Program-made: the position numbers and the translations under genes | Notes under the pieces: model-generated | Told to the model about the DNA's origin: nothing | What the model saw: only the letters and a program-made list of their open reading frames with translations | The model's database searches: none | Assembly: GCA_029582155.1 (NCBI GenBank) | Contig: CM055896.1 | Span: forward strand, 3,459,501 to 3,523,500 | Length of the DNA: 64,000 bases | DNA from: Panopea generosa | Taxonomy: Eukaryota; Mollusca; Bivalvia; Adapedonta; Hiatellidae | Direction: 5' to 3' | Part shown: piece after piece, positions 34,013 to 48,900 of the stretch | Layout: each line of letters opens with the position of its first letter | Numbering within the stretch: the first letter of the stretch is position 1

Positions 34013-37000
34013 GTAAGTCACATGCAGCAACAACTTTGATACTAATAACGTCAAGTCTATAAAATCACTTTAGTTGCAATCGACCGCAATGAAAGTAGTA
34101 AATAAGAGTGTTCTCCAAATGCTATGACTTTATATTCTGACTTACAAATATACAAACAATATGAGATGAATGTCGTATATGTGATGTGAATGTACAACTA
34201 TTAATGTATTGTATGAAGAAATGAAAATCAGCTGAAATATATACTCAAAAATATGAATATATGGCAAATCAATTAAACACTGAAAATGACTATCCATACG
34301 TCTATAACAATAAGTGTCCTTGTATTTTGAATCCCATGTATGTTTCGTCACAGTCTATTACGATTGATAAACGAATATAACTGGATAATCAATTGCCAGA
34401 ATTTGGAGACATCGTCGACCAAAATATTATTACGGAAGAATCGAAATACAAAGAACACATTCAAAACACCTGTGTATGTATTTGAATATGGGTAGAATTT
34501 AACTATACGTACTATTAATTGCACGCCATAACATCGAATTGAAACAACATATATTTCATTGAACACAAATGAAAAAATCTAAATTAAAGTTTCGAAATAC
34601 GACTGGAAGAGTCTCAAATATACCAGCTTTCTTTCTATCCCTTAATGAATTTCGTTTTATTGCCAAAGATGTTGAATGAATTGAATACCCAATCGAATAT
34701 GTGAAAAAGAGACAAATGACAGGTTTTGTAAAAATGTATCACAAGAAATAGTTGTCTTTGGTTGTATCATGTCTCTTTATTAAAGTTTTCACATGTTACA
34801 TGTATGTACAATAGAAACAGTGGTCAGTGTAATACACCATTTTTTGTTATCTAAAGTTTTTAATTTTGATGATTGTAAGTTGTTTCGATATTGCTCTTTC
34901 ACTATATTTTTGTATAAATAATTGACTACATAGTCAGTATACAAAATATCATATAAAAAGTCTGTTCATGTACATTCATCAAATCGATCATTCTTCTAAA
35001 ATTAGCTACACTGATCAAAGATCAGAAGAACTAACAATGTATGTTATGGTATGTCGTTCAAAGTTCATCTACTGTGTGTCGGTCTATTTGGGCGTCCATC
35101 CGGGCGCTGGGGACTTCTGTTTGTGATGGCTTTTTTCCAAACAAATCAAATTGTTTTAACATCAAATGTTGGTTGCACTTAATGTTTTGTCTAAGTTTGT
35201 CCTATCACTGAAATATGTATTGATATGAAATCTTAACAACATTATTTGCGTCACAAGTTGATGGTCCTCAGTACACGATATAATGATTGGGTCCTTTTGA
35301 CATAGTATGAAATAAGATAACAACAATAACACTCACTATTCAGACACAATATCAATAAAGAAGCTAGTTAGATAAGTTTTACTCTTACTCAAAATGTCGA
35401 AATGTGTCTAGTTTACCCCTTTAAAATGGAGCTTAAATCTAGTTTACAATTTGTTTAAGAACATCGTTTCTCTCAAAATATTAAGATGAAATTTTGTGGT
35501 TTAGTTTAAACATGTTTTGTTACATTTAACATACAAATCAGCGAAACGGTTAGGCCACAAGTTCTATCAACATATAATTCAGTTTTGTGGACAGGTATAT
35601 TATCTTAAAGCAGCTTATAATTTCATTTGGTTTCGTTCAGTCGAGGACATTGCTACTGGAAATAACAAAGAATATGTCTTCTGCTCAATTATTTGTACTA
35701 TTGTACTCGGCATTGGATTTTCAGGTTACAGTTTTTTATCTATTCAACTACTTATTGGATATGAATTTAACTTTGGAAGAGTTATTGCACTTTTGGATTT
35801 GATTTATTCAGATTAATGTTTCAGGTAAGATATCTATGTAACCACTCATTGGATATAAACGGAACGCACAGAGACTATAACCATTACTCTGAGATGCATT
35901 TTAGCAGAATAATGACCCTTTCGCACTTGTAAAATTTGGTTAAAGCATTTGAGCAGGTTAAAGTTTTTGAGTAGGTACATTTTTCATCAACCTATTATTA
36001 GATAAGAATGAAACTTCACATGTACGTTCAGCGTCATCAACGGAACGTACAGAGACAAGACTCACAACTGTGGGCTGCATTTTGGCAGAATTATGGCCCT
36101 TTCGGATAATTTTTTTTTAAAGAGGTAAAAGTTTTTGAGTTAGTATATATTTCATCAACCTATAACTGGACATGAATGAAACTTCGCATGTGTGTTCAGC
36201 ATCATCTAGGAAAAATCATAGAGACAAGAACAATGACTATTGATTGCATTTTGGCAGACACTTATTGTCCTTTTAGACTTAGATATTTTGTAAGAGCTTT
36301 TAGCAGGTTAAAGTTTATAGTACAAATACAAGGCATTGAACTTGATATTTTTTTTTACAAATAGGGTTGTCAGTGTGAGGTAATCTCTCAGATTTGTTCA
36401 AAACCATGATCCTGAGCGCAAAAATGGCCCGACCTCAAGGGTCAAAATTTTACATTGAGAAAACTTAATCAAATATTTTTTTTACCAAAACTGAAAGGCT
36501 AGAGCTCAGATATTTTTTTTTTAAAATACATTTTTCATTTTCATGAAAGATTTGTTTTTCATTTTCAAAAAAAAAGGGTATCCAGCTGTAATAAACTGCA
36601 TGCTTGTACAAGCTTATTCAAACTTTAGATCCGTTTTCATGAACTGGTACCGATAAATTGCCACATGATGTGAAGTTAATGCATATATTGTATATGTAAA
36701 AGATTGAAACAATGTAGAATGTGAAAGGGTATCCGGCTGTGATAAACTGTGCATGCTTGTACAAGATTGTTTCAACTATCGATCCATTTTCATGAATTGG
36801 TACTGATATATTTTCCTATGATATGAAGTGCATACATTGTATATGTAAAAATTGAACATCTTAGAATCTGGACGTATATCCAGCATTGATGAACTGTATG
36901 TGTTGGTATAAGACTATAGATCAATTTACAAGAACTTGTATATTACCATATGATTAGAAGGTAGTGCAAGTATCGCATATGTAAAACATTGAAACTAAAA

Positions 37001-40000
37001 TAATTTGTGTACACTCTAATTTTAATATTGCTTACTTCCTTACGGAAGATAATATATAACAGTTAAAATAATTATTTTGTCTATTGTATATATATCAGTC
37101 AAACTAGTTCATATATGATATAACACGGGATTGAATATTCTGCATATCAAGGGGCTGGGCTATATTAAGGCCTAGCAAGGTGATATTAACTTTTACATAG
37201 GATTAGTATAGGATCAACTGATTTTTTTCATTTTCGCATTCATGTGTACAAAAAACTTCTATTTAAAATCTAATGCATTTCTGCTCATAACAAATCCCTA
37301 AGAGTGAGTGATTGAAGTTCTGACAAATCAAGGGGCTGGGTTGAATAAGGGTTCTGTGCGGGGACTATATATTTTTACAGATAAATGGTATGGAATTTAA
37401 TTATTTCCTTTTCATAGCAATTAACTTTTTCTTCAGTATGGGCGTAGTGGGGTATTTGACCATAAGTTGTTAAGACGACCCCATAAGAAAGTACATATTG
37501 TGAAATTTCAAAAAGTGCTTGGCCACTTTGAGCCAGTAGAGCGTCCTCAGGCCCTATTTGGCCTCTTGTTTATATTTTTGACGCACACTTGTGTACACTG
37601 TAATATTTTATGCATCTCTAAAAACACTTAGTAACACCAAGTGTATCAAGTCGTAACTTAAACGACTTTTAATGTCCGATGTATTATAATTTAAATCACG
37701 TATACCAGATCTAACAATATATAACCTCATACGAAATTCACTAATGGTCATCGTCAAGTTTATTATTATAATAAGTAAAATTACCAAGTTGGTTGATACC
37801 GAAATTATCAAAGCAGTGTACCTACTTCGAAACAAGTGTTCGCAATATTTAGTCAAGCTGTGTTTAATTTCAATGCTAATAGTCTTAGCATTGAAACTAT
37901 TTATCAAAATATTACAAGTCAATATTACTTTATTTTTTTATTTAAACTGTGGAATATATCATATAAGTATAAATTACATAGTTAAGTATGATAGATTAAA
38001 CTGCATTGGGCATGACTGCACTTTGAGTCAATTGAGTCTTAGTTATTGCGAGAATTACCTTTTGTTTTGAAAGTTTTTCAAATATATAATAATTTTTATA
38101 TGTACTATTATAATTTAATACAGATCACAATCAGCTTCAGGAGATGAGGCTGTCATTAATGCATTAGGTCAGGATATTGGTGCAGACAACCATTCAGATA
38201 AGAAAAATGAGACAGAAAAAATGAATGAAGATACCACAAGCGCTGTCATTAAAGACCAGCAAACACCAGAACAAAGTAGTACAGACTGTGCATCGCCAGA
38301 CGCAATGGTGGCGGACGGGTAGGTTGTTTTCCATTGTTATCCATTGCGTATTATCATATTATTAAATATTGTAAACGTGAATTATTTGAACTGTTAAGTT
38401 ACTGAGTATTTTTGGAGTGTTTGGCAAAATATTAATATATAATAAATTGATCTGCCTAACGTCAACGATCCATGTAGAGAAAGAGGACATATATCTGGAG
38501 ACAATGAAATGGCTGTCTTTGAAATGTTAGATACGACTGCTGTTGGTCATTTGCATAAGTATTACTTCTATTTACCATATATTACAATTGTCGTTACCGA
38601 AGAGTATTTAAAATTGACGCCATGGCCATCGTCAATAATTGTTGATGACGTGTTTAATAATAGCTTGACTATTTAAGGAATAAGGAGGACTATTGCATAA
38701 CTATTTCAACTATCATGTTTGAAGTTAGTAAGAACTGTTCATTATGGCTTGACTATTTAGGGAATAAGGAGGACTATTGCATAACTATCTCAACTATCAT
38801 GTTTGAAGTTAGTAAGAACTTTTCATTTTAGCTTGACTATTCAGGGAATAAGGAGGGCTATTGCATAACTATCTCAACTATCATGTTTGAAGTTAGTAAG
38901 AACTTTTCATTATAGCTTGACTCTTCAGGGAATAAGGAGGACTATTGCATAACTATCTCAACTATCATGTTTGATGTTAGTAAGAACTTTTCATTTTAGC
39001 TTGACTATTCAGGGAATAAGGAGGACTATTGCATAACTATCTCAACTATCATGTTTGAAGTTAGTAAGAACTTTCCATTTTAGCTTGACTGTTTTGGGAA
39101 TAAGGAAAACTATTGCATAACTATCTCAACTATCATGTTTGAAGTTAGTAAGAAAATTGCAACTTATAGACGTGTAGTCAAGGTCAATGTCACTGTTGTC
39201 AGATATTGAAACCGTGTTCAGGTTAAAGTTCAAGGCAAACGAGTGATTAGACATAACTACTCAACAGCTGTACTTACCGTCAAGTAACACAATACTGGAA
39301 CAGGTCCGAGAGAAATGATGGCTATTTATGGTTTTGGGATAGTCACATATATTATTGGGGTCAGATAATGACAAGCTAGCTTTATAGACAATACTGTACA
39401 TGCTTTCATAAAATGTGTATGTTACCACATGAGAAGATAAATCGAGTACATATTGTCTTGAGTTATTTCCTTAGAATTGTCAAACATTGCGTATTATGAT
39501 GTGTGCAATCTAGCACATACAGATTTTATTTGACATCCACCAAATTTGCATAGTTGTTGTTAGCCCTAATATCTTAGATCAGTTTTGTAACTGGTCAAAT
39601 TAAACTATCAATGTTGGGTGTATTGACCATTGAGTAATAAATAACAATAAAAGCCATCCATACACTTTGTTGTTTTAAAAAAAGACAATGTTGATTTTGA
39701 AAATAAATTTGTTGTTGAATTATTTTGTTAATTTATATTTAACAGAAAAACTGTAATTTTAGCTTAAGTTTACCTCCACCGAGTTTTTATCTTAATTGTA
39801 TTTCATTTGGTTCTTATTTCTTGAAATAGCTGATGATTAAGAACAGCATCAAAATAGTCGAATGCGCTGTTCCTCCGACAGCTCTTGTTTGATATTTTGT
39901 TATTTTTTGACGTACACTTATATACGCTATTTTTTTAGCATCTCTTAAACGCTTTAACAAGTGTTCGCACTATTTAGTCAAGCTGAGTTTGATTTCAATG

Positions 40001-42951
40001 CTTACATTCTTAACAAAACAAGCTATTTAACAAATCGTAACAAGCGAACGTTACTTTAAATTATTATTTAAACTGTGGAATATATGATATAAGGCATAGT
40101 ACCACCATTTCAAAAAAGAAGTGCTTCCGTGTGGTAGTCGCATAATGGCGGTTATTAATAATCCTCATTTCTTCTTCTTTAAAAATGCATTTTCCTTATT
40201 TTAATGCTCATTTTTTATATTTGAATGGCATTATTGATGTATTTTGAACATTTTGGTAGCATTGTCATGTTTAAATTGTGAATTTAGAAAAAAAAATGAT
40301 GCTTGGAAATTGGAGTATGAATTCATGTTTTCGGATGTCTACTTTCACTTTGTCACCAGTGTACACACTGAGCAGAAAAAAATCTCTTATATGACACATG
40401 ACCCCAACTTTTCTCATCATATTTTGATAGTGCAGAGGTTGACAAACAGTAAAATGTAGGTTTCACTTCTTTCATTTGGGATTCTCTATAAATGACAAGC
40501 CTTCAAACTTTTACTATAGAATAAAGAATAAAAATCAATGGTGGGTTTACACCTTCACTTGAGTGAAATGGGGGTGAATTTCCAAAATGTTAATTGTAGG
40601 TAAAATAACCTCTTTTTTACACTCTCATACTCTTAAAGATTTTTTATTTTGGATGATTTAAATGTGCATTTTGTAGCATGTTCATTGTATTGAATAATGT
40701 ATTTTGGTAAGATGATGTATTCAGTTTATCATCAGACTATTTTGGTGTAAAAATTTTAATGGAATTAGGTAAAAAAAAAATTTGTTGGTAAAATTAGTCA
40801 AACACATCAAAATTGCATGTCGGTCAACATCTCGCGCCTGTATATAATGATCATGTAAAAAGTGGTATTTTGACAAAAGTTTCAGTATCTAATGCCTGCA
40901 ACTTGGCAGTATTACTTCAAATTGATAGTACTTGGCAAAAAAGAGGTAATTATGAAATTAAAAAAAAATGGTTATAGACATAGTACCACCATTGCAAAAA
41001 GGAAGTGCTTCCATGGGGTAGTCGCATAATGGCGATTATAAATAATCCTCATTTCTTTTTCTTTAAAAATTCATTTTCCTTATTTTAATGCTCATTTTTT
41101 TATTTGATTGGCATTATTGATGTATTTTGAACATTTTGATAGCATTGTCATGTTTGAATTGTGAATTTAGAAAAAAAATTATGCTTGGAAATTGGGGTAT
41201 GAATTCATGATTTCGGAAGTCTACTTTCACTCTGTCACCAGTGTACACACAGGGGAAAAAAATCTCTTATATGACACATGACCCCTGCTTTTCTCATCAT
41301 ATTTTGATAGTGCAGAGGTTGACAAACAGTAAAATGTAGGTTTCACTTCTTTCATTTGGGATTCTCTATGAATGACAAGCCTTCAAACTTTTATAATTTA
41401 CTATAGAATAAAAAAAACAAAAATCAATGGTGGGTTTACACCTATAAGTCCATTTTACATATCTTAGTACACTATGATAGATTATACGGTATTGGACAGG
41501 ATTGCACTTTGAGTCAAATGAGTTTTAGTTATTGCGGGAATTACCTATCGTTTTGATAAGTATTTCATATATATACTTTTATAATTTGATACAGGTCACA
41601 ACAAGATTTAGTTGGTGAGATTTTCAACAATGATTTAGGTCAGAATAGTGGTGCAGACAACCATTCAGATAAGAATGATGAGACAGAAAAAATGAATGAA
41701 GATACCACAAGCGCTGTCATTACAGGCCAGTCACCAGATGAACAAAGTGGTACAGGTTGTTCGCCGCCAGGATCAATGCTGGTGGAAGGGTAGGTTGTTT
41801 TCTATCGTAATCCTACGTATTATCATATTATTAAATATTATAAACGTAAATTAATTGAACTGTTCTGTTACTGAGTATTTTAGGAGTGTTTGGCAAACTA
41901 TTAATATATAATAAATTGATCTGCCTAACGTCAACGATCCATGTAGAGAAAGAGGACATATATCTGGAGATAATGATGAAGGTCAATGCGTATTCCCAAC
42001 GCATTCCAACCATATTCAGCTGGAAATATGACTGGGGAAAAAGAAGTCCACCCCGGAGTCCGAATTGCATTGGCTTGAAAAAAACATCTTGCGAGGAGAG
42101 CCATATGTACCGGTGCGTTATCCTATTGAAGTGACTTCCCCTATAATTATGTCATTAAAACGGTAGTGTTATAGGAAGTCCATGTAAAACCTCGTCAATG
42201 TAGGACCTAACAATCACATTTCCATTAAAGAAAACAAGAACTTCGCATGTCAGGGAAGACGCAATAACGCTCGTCAGCCCCTGCCGAGTCATATCGCAAC
42301 GGTGTCTGACTGAGACAATATTCTTAGCGTTGTCACTATGGAGTATCATTTTGCAGAAACGTAGCATGGTAACCACCAATTCACATTATACTGACATCAG
42401 TCTAACCAGACCTAGAGCTATACTCTTAATGCTGAACGTCGAGAGAAGAAGCTTCTTGTACTATTTTCAGGTCTTTGGTATGACTCGTCCGGGGATCGAA
42501 TCCGGACCTTCCGCATGGCAGGTAGACACTCTATCATTAGACTATTGCTGCGGTTAAACACAGACAGGAAGACTGACAGACGGACAGGCAGATAGATGGG
42601 CGGGCTAGAATCGGGCGGGCAGACGAACGAACGGATATATTGATGGACGGACGGAAAAACATCATCTTTAATTAATGCGTGTTATATTTAATCAGTATGG
42701 CGAGCGGACTGGCCTCGAGCGAACATATTGGCGGACGCAGACTTCGATCAAAGTTTGTCCACCTTTGATCAAGACAATCAAGAAAATAAGTATAAACTAA
42801 GTGTGATTGAGTATCTCAAGGGTTATACATGGTGCAATTTACGAATATTCCTCACATAGTGCTACCACGCACGAGACAGATATATAGGCAAACAGACGGA
42901 CGAACGGACAGACACTTCAGATAATGTGTGTTTACTTAAATCAAGATTTCG

Positions 42952-42991
<40 letters not shown>

Positions 42992-45900
42992 TACGGACAG
43001 ATGTGTGGTCATCTTGCATCAATATAATGCGAATGACCGGTTGGTGATTAAGTAGTGGAGTCCTACATCAAATTATAACTGGGAACGTCATTATCTTACG
43101 GGGATCAAAGGTTTACGTTACAACTGCTTTGAAGATCCTACTCCCTTAAGGTTTGTGATTTCACACAATTGCTCCAATTCCTACTAGAAAACATCAGACT
43201 TTCTTATTTGTACAAGTATGTTTATCTGATAACGCGTATTTTTGTGCTCCGACAAAAACGAATTGTCCAGCTGAGCTATAATTTGACTACACTTGTCTCA
43301 TATGAAAAAAATGAACATCTTAAATGTACTTAAGATATAGCTTTGTTTTGATTGAATAACTTTATCACAGTATATTATATTCAAAATGTGAATGGAAGCA
43401 ACTAAAAAACTTTATTAATCAAAATGAAAAGTAGTTTCGCTCAGAATTGTATGTTTTCTTTAATTTATTATGTCAACATTGGAACTGCGAATGGACTATG
43501 ATTTCCTTTTTTTACTTTTTAGCATTGTTTATTTGATACTGTTTTGCCCAGAACGACCAAACTTTTTTCACGATTGTGTTTTCTCAGGATGACCTTCACC
43601 GCGACGAATAATTGATTATAAAATGTTTTTATGTTTTAGTCCATATCTTGGATAATGATGTGCATTGTATGATTAATGGCACTACCCAAAACCATGCTCT
43701 ATCAATCCAGATGACATTGACCCATAGTAACTATCTTCTAGATACTTGTCTCCGTCATTGAAACTTAGTTGAAAATTATCACGGTATTGTATTGCATCTT
43801 ATTTTAATGTTTTGTTTTAGCATAAGTTTGCAGCAATACCAAGACGTCGTCATATTTTCACTGTGTTATAAAGTTATAAAGACGAGAAAGAAATGCAATT
43901 CCTTAGAAGTCTCCTGTTCTATTATGCATTATGAATGCATGGATGTTTCTTATAAGAAATTATCAAATGTGTGTCACTTGGTGATATTGACCCACGAGAG
44001 CAATATAATGCCAAAGGCCTTTAACGCGTTTATTACTCCAAACTAAATCTACTAAGGTGTTACATGATTTGTCCATTTAATTATTTTCATGCCCCTCAAA
44101 AAAAAGGTGAAAATTTAGGTGACATAAAATACTTGTCCTTCTGTCCGACCTTCCGTCCGATATTTTGTGTCAGGCCTGTAACTTTGTCATCATAGATGGA
44201 TTATATAAACATTTGCTACAAATGATCAACATAACATGACGACGTATCGCGTGTAACACAAATATTCACACTTTAAAGGTCAAGGTCATACTTTGAACTT
44301 GTTCGACAATACTTTCAGTCTGTTTGAGATTTCGTGTCCGGTCTGTAACTTTGTCCGTATAGGTAAAACACTTGGCTATATTCATCAACATGACATGACG
44401 ACGTGTTTCGCGTAAGACCCACACCCGTACCTTAAAGGTCAAAGTCTGACTTCTTGTCTGTCAGTTTTGTGTCCATCCTGAAACTTTCTCATTCATAGAC
44501 AGAGTTTAAACAAAAATCAAACACTTATCTCAAAGGTCAAGGTCACTGTTTCAGTCTCTTTACAACACTTTCAGTCTGTTTAAGATTTTGTGTCCGCTCT
44601 GTAATTTTGTGATTTATGAATAGATTTTTAAGAAAAAAAAACACACAAATTATCAACATTACATGACGACGTGTCGTGCGTAACATTCAAACACGTATCG
44701 TAAAGGTCACTAAAGAGCAAGTTTCGGACACAGTTTAAATATGAAACATTATTCCATGCTTGACACAGAAGAGTGTAACTGATGTACAATTAATAAAAAA
44801 GAACATTCACGGGGTATAAATAATATACACAGTATTTTTCTCTTTAAATACCTACTTATACATCACGATTCACAGACCACTTAAGGGCACGTGACACTTA
44901 CCAGTGACATTTCTTTTTCTTGTTTTTAATATATCTGTTTATTTATTTTGAATTGTTTATTAATCGTGTTACGTTAAATACCCCCACTGGGTGGCCATCA
45001 AGCGGATAGCGTACAGTTTCACCCTTGAAATCTCTCTTTTATTAAAGACGACATGCTATCATAACCTCAGTTAAAATAAGTTACACAGCGGAGTGTTGTG
45101 ATGGTTTAAATTATACTTGTGTACACAATGGAGTATATTTGTCTTGATTATACATGTATCAGTGGGATCTGAAGGCCGTTTATCATTTAAAATATAATGA
45201 CCCGACTGATTAGGAAGTTTTCGTTTTTTCTCGCCGTGACGAAGGAGCGAAAGCAATTTATTTTAAATATGTTTTACTTAGAAATACTGGATAAAATTTT
45301 GTGTGTAACTATCATTTTTTTTCATATCTCAAAAATCACTTAATGTATTTGATCGAAACTTCACACAATACTTCTTACAATATTTCTTAGTAACTAAACC
45401 TACTTCATTAACCAAGTTAAAAGACTTTTGCATGAATATAATACAAATTATTGTGTCATATTTTTACAAATTGTGGCTGTTTCTAAATTCATCAAATCAA
45501 ATAACTATTGTAAATAAACACTTTTTAATATATTATGGAAGTTGTTTTGTTATTTCTCTGTTACCACTATATTAAAACAATAATTTTTGAGCTTTACAGA
45601 TATATGCGGCCATTTTTGTCATTGTATTTTATTTTTTTCTCTCCCATGCGCGTATTAACGGTGTAAGCGGACACGGCAAGACATATCATTCCGTGGAATT
45701 ATTGTTAGACAGTAGGCTACTGTAGCACGTCTCTTATCAATAGTGGTTGGTCAACATATTCATGTTGCTAATATCTTAAAACATATTTCATAGTCAGTTT
45801 AATTCATATCATACATTCTGACTCATAATCATTCCCAATTTGTGTTTGTGAGATAATGATAATAAAATACAACCATACACAAAGTAAAATTTACAATTTT

Positions 45901-48900
45901 AATTTTACATGAATAAAATTACGAATATACAATTATATAATATATAAAAATTAAAGATAATTACTCAACACAAAAACACACAGCTGGTTTAAAAAAGTCC
46001 TTTGGTGGTATTAACACTTTATTCACACAGTTCTATCTCCTACACGTACGTAGTCCACATCGCGATCTAAACTGCTTATATCAATTGAATGTAAAATGTT
46101 TTTAAAAATGCACTAGATACTACCCGCGTCCGGATTATCGTAGATTTAGCGTCACTCGTCTCTTTCAGCGGTGGCTTTATAAACTGGATTATCTCCCCTA
46201 GAACTCTGTACTGAATATATGACTTTACGTACCGACTATCGACCGTATTCCGACGTCAGGAACGTCAAGTCGTCCATGCGACGAATATGTGGGTTGCTGT
46301 CCTTATAGCTGAACTACCTCCAGCTGACTTCGTGTCACGTCTATTCGTCGTTAGCGTAGCGGACACATTCCTCGCTTACGTCTAAAAACGGCTACACTAT
46401 ATATATATAAACTCAGATTTATAAGTTACTCAAATATGTAATGACATGGCGTCTATTACTTACCATCTATCAATTTCATGATATTTTTATCAATATATGA
46501 TAACAGTGCATTCATCTCTAACCATCTAATAGTTTCATAGTAGATTTATCAACATATTATAACATTTCATTCAATTTTTACTATCTAACAGTTTCACGGT
46601 AGATTTATCAATATATGATAACAGTTCATTCAATTCTTACTATCTGCAATTTTATGGCAGTTTAAACAATAACTCATATACGACCGTCCGTCAATCTCAG
46701 CATAGCGATTATATCTCTACATTACTTCTCATTATAATATTAACAATTACAGACCAATTCTGTATCTATTCACTTTGTGAATATCAGAATAAGCATCAAC
46801 AAAATTTAATTACACATCAACAGCTCAAAATACGTTTTCAGATTCCTCGGCCTATATTTTAACAAAACGCTTCTCAATCCCGTGGATGTTTATTAAATTA
46901 CATACATTACCGTCGGAATTGATATGAACAATTAAGATCTGATTATGTCAATAAATATATATATATATATATATATATCAGACATTTAAATACAACGTAA
47001 TACAAAATTCACATACCCGTATGCCGTTATGTACTGGACCAGTAACATGTTCAATTTTTCTCGTCACAACTACACCCAAAGATGATTCTGCTAACTGGAC
47101 ATTTGGCTCAATTGAACAACATGACATGACGACGTGTCGTGTGTAAGACCCCAGAACCTGACCTCAAAGGTCAAAATCACACTTTAAGTTTGATGTTTCA
47201 TGTCTGGTTTGTAACGTTGTATTACATGGTTGGATTTTAAAATTGCTTGACAGCAGTGGTCAGCATGCAATGATGATGTGTCACCAATTAGGTGAAGAAA
47301 TATCCAGACCTTTACATCAGAGTGCCAAGGTCAAGGTAACACAAAGTTCAAGGTCACATTTTAATTTAAAAGAAACATGAAAATGCGTGTCTAGTCTGAA
47401 ACGTCAGTCATTACTCTTGATATTCATGGATACATTTAAATCGCTACCTGTTATAAAATATATTGTTACTTACGCAGACCATTTGGGGGCATGTGACACC
47501 TACCAGTGATATTTCTTGTTTTTTCTTATTTTTTTATTTAAAAAATACTAAAATAAAAGAAAAATGATCACACAATTTAAAAAATAACTGTAAGCGCAAG
47601 AACTTAATAAATTAAGCCTTTCCTTTTAATACCAAAAGCACAAAACTATATTGGTTTGGTTAGGAGGAGTGGTGTTTCCAACAGCTGCAGTAACTTTTTT
47701 TTCCGTTTGTGTCACTGTCAAAACATCCGCGTTCCGTTTCAAATATATTACAATTTTTGTATGTGAGGAAATGATTGACAATTAGCGTATTTTTAAAATA
47801 CACCGTTGGGATGCCATGTTAAAACATATACATGCATTATATGTTTCAAATTTATTAGTTGTCATTGGACAAATCGTCAACCACATAGGTCCTTTATTTT
47901 TAGTTATATATGGTCTATATCGTAATATTGGTTATCAGAGAGGCGATTCATCTACTATTTTAAGTATCGCTGTACTGTTGACGGGTCGAGAAATACTAAT
48001 TTTACATTGGTCTAACATTTATTTATCAAACTATGTTACACATCCTACAATTAATATGGACATAGATATAATTGATAATATATACAATTGTGATTTTATA
48101 TATATAAAATAGTACAATGAATTTTATTGTGATGTTTCTTATTGCAGACTGCAAGACGAACTTCAACAATCTAAACAACGTGAACAAGACATGAAAGCTG
48201 ATCTTGAGAGGTGAGCAATATATTTTAAAATATAGGATTCAAAATGTATATATTTTTCATGTACTATTCTTTCTTTAAGCAATCAGCTGTCACTAATGAC
48301 GAACACATTGCATTCTATTTTTATATATATCCTCTTTAGGCTTTCATAATGTATCTTCAAGCATGACTCTCTTCCCAATATGTCCTGCGAAACAGACGCG
48401 TAAATATTAATCTTTGTTATATATTTCAATATGGTTTGATTTAATATGTTATAAGGTTCCTTTTTAAAATGTGTATATGTTCTAATTTGAAAATGCCATC
48501 CCCTATTGGTAACGAAGCACTAGTTGTTGGAAATAAAAAATGTATGTAGAAATATGAAAAAGTAAGTTGTCCATTAGTTGCAAAGATTTTTTCTTATTTC
48601 TTACTTTAAAAAACTACTTAAAAGTTCACACAATTTAAAAATAACTGTAAGCGCAAAAACTCATCATTGTTTAAATTTAAAAATGAAAGTCTACAACATA
48701 AACATATGAATAAGTCCTTTCTTTTTATACCAAAATCACAAAAATATGTTGGATTGTTCAGGAAAAGTCATGTTTCCATTATCTGCAGTTACTTTTCTTC
48801 GTTTGTGTCACTGTCAATATATCCCGTTCCGCTTCAAATATATTTTCCGTTTGTGTCACTGTCAAAACATCCCCGTTCCGTTTCAAATATATTCCAAAGT

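Noticed and set aside
37608..38070. Overlapping 104- and 108-codon frames on opposite strands
   Set aside because: Located in the intron copied with the 195 bp exon; neither frame is kept in the second copy and both are AT-driven.
38663..39166. CRISPR-like array of regular repeats
   Set aside because: The 84 bp units are contiguous without spacers and the genome is eukaryotic with spliced genes.
40094..41442. LTR retrotransposon
   Set aside because: It has terminal direct repeats and a target duplication, but no TG..CA ends, no primer-binding or polypurine tract and no coding region.
43792..44046. Possible extra gene B exon after GTTTTAG in phase 2
   Set aside because: No suitable donor, no coiled-coil composition, no paralogous copy.
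47816..48112. 98-codon plus frame, hydrophobic, just before a gene B exon
   Set aside because: It lies in a duplicated non-coding block whose second copy does not keep the frame, and composition is that of AT-rich chance sequence.
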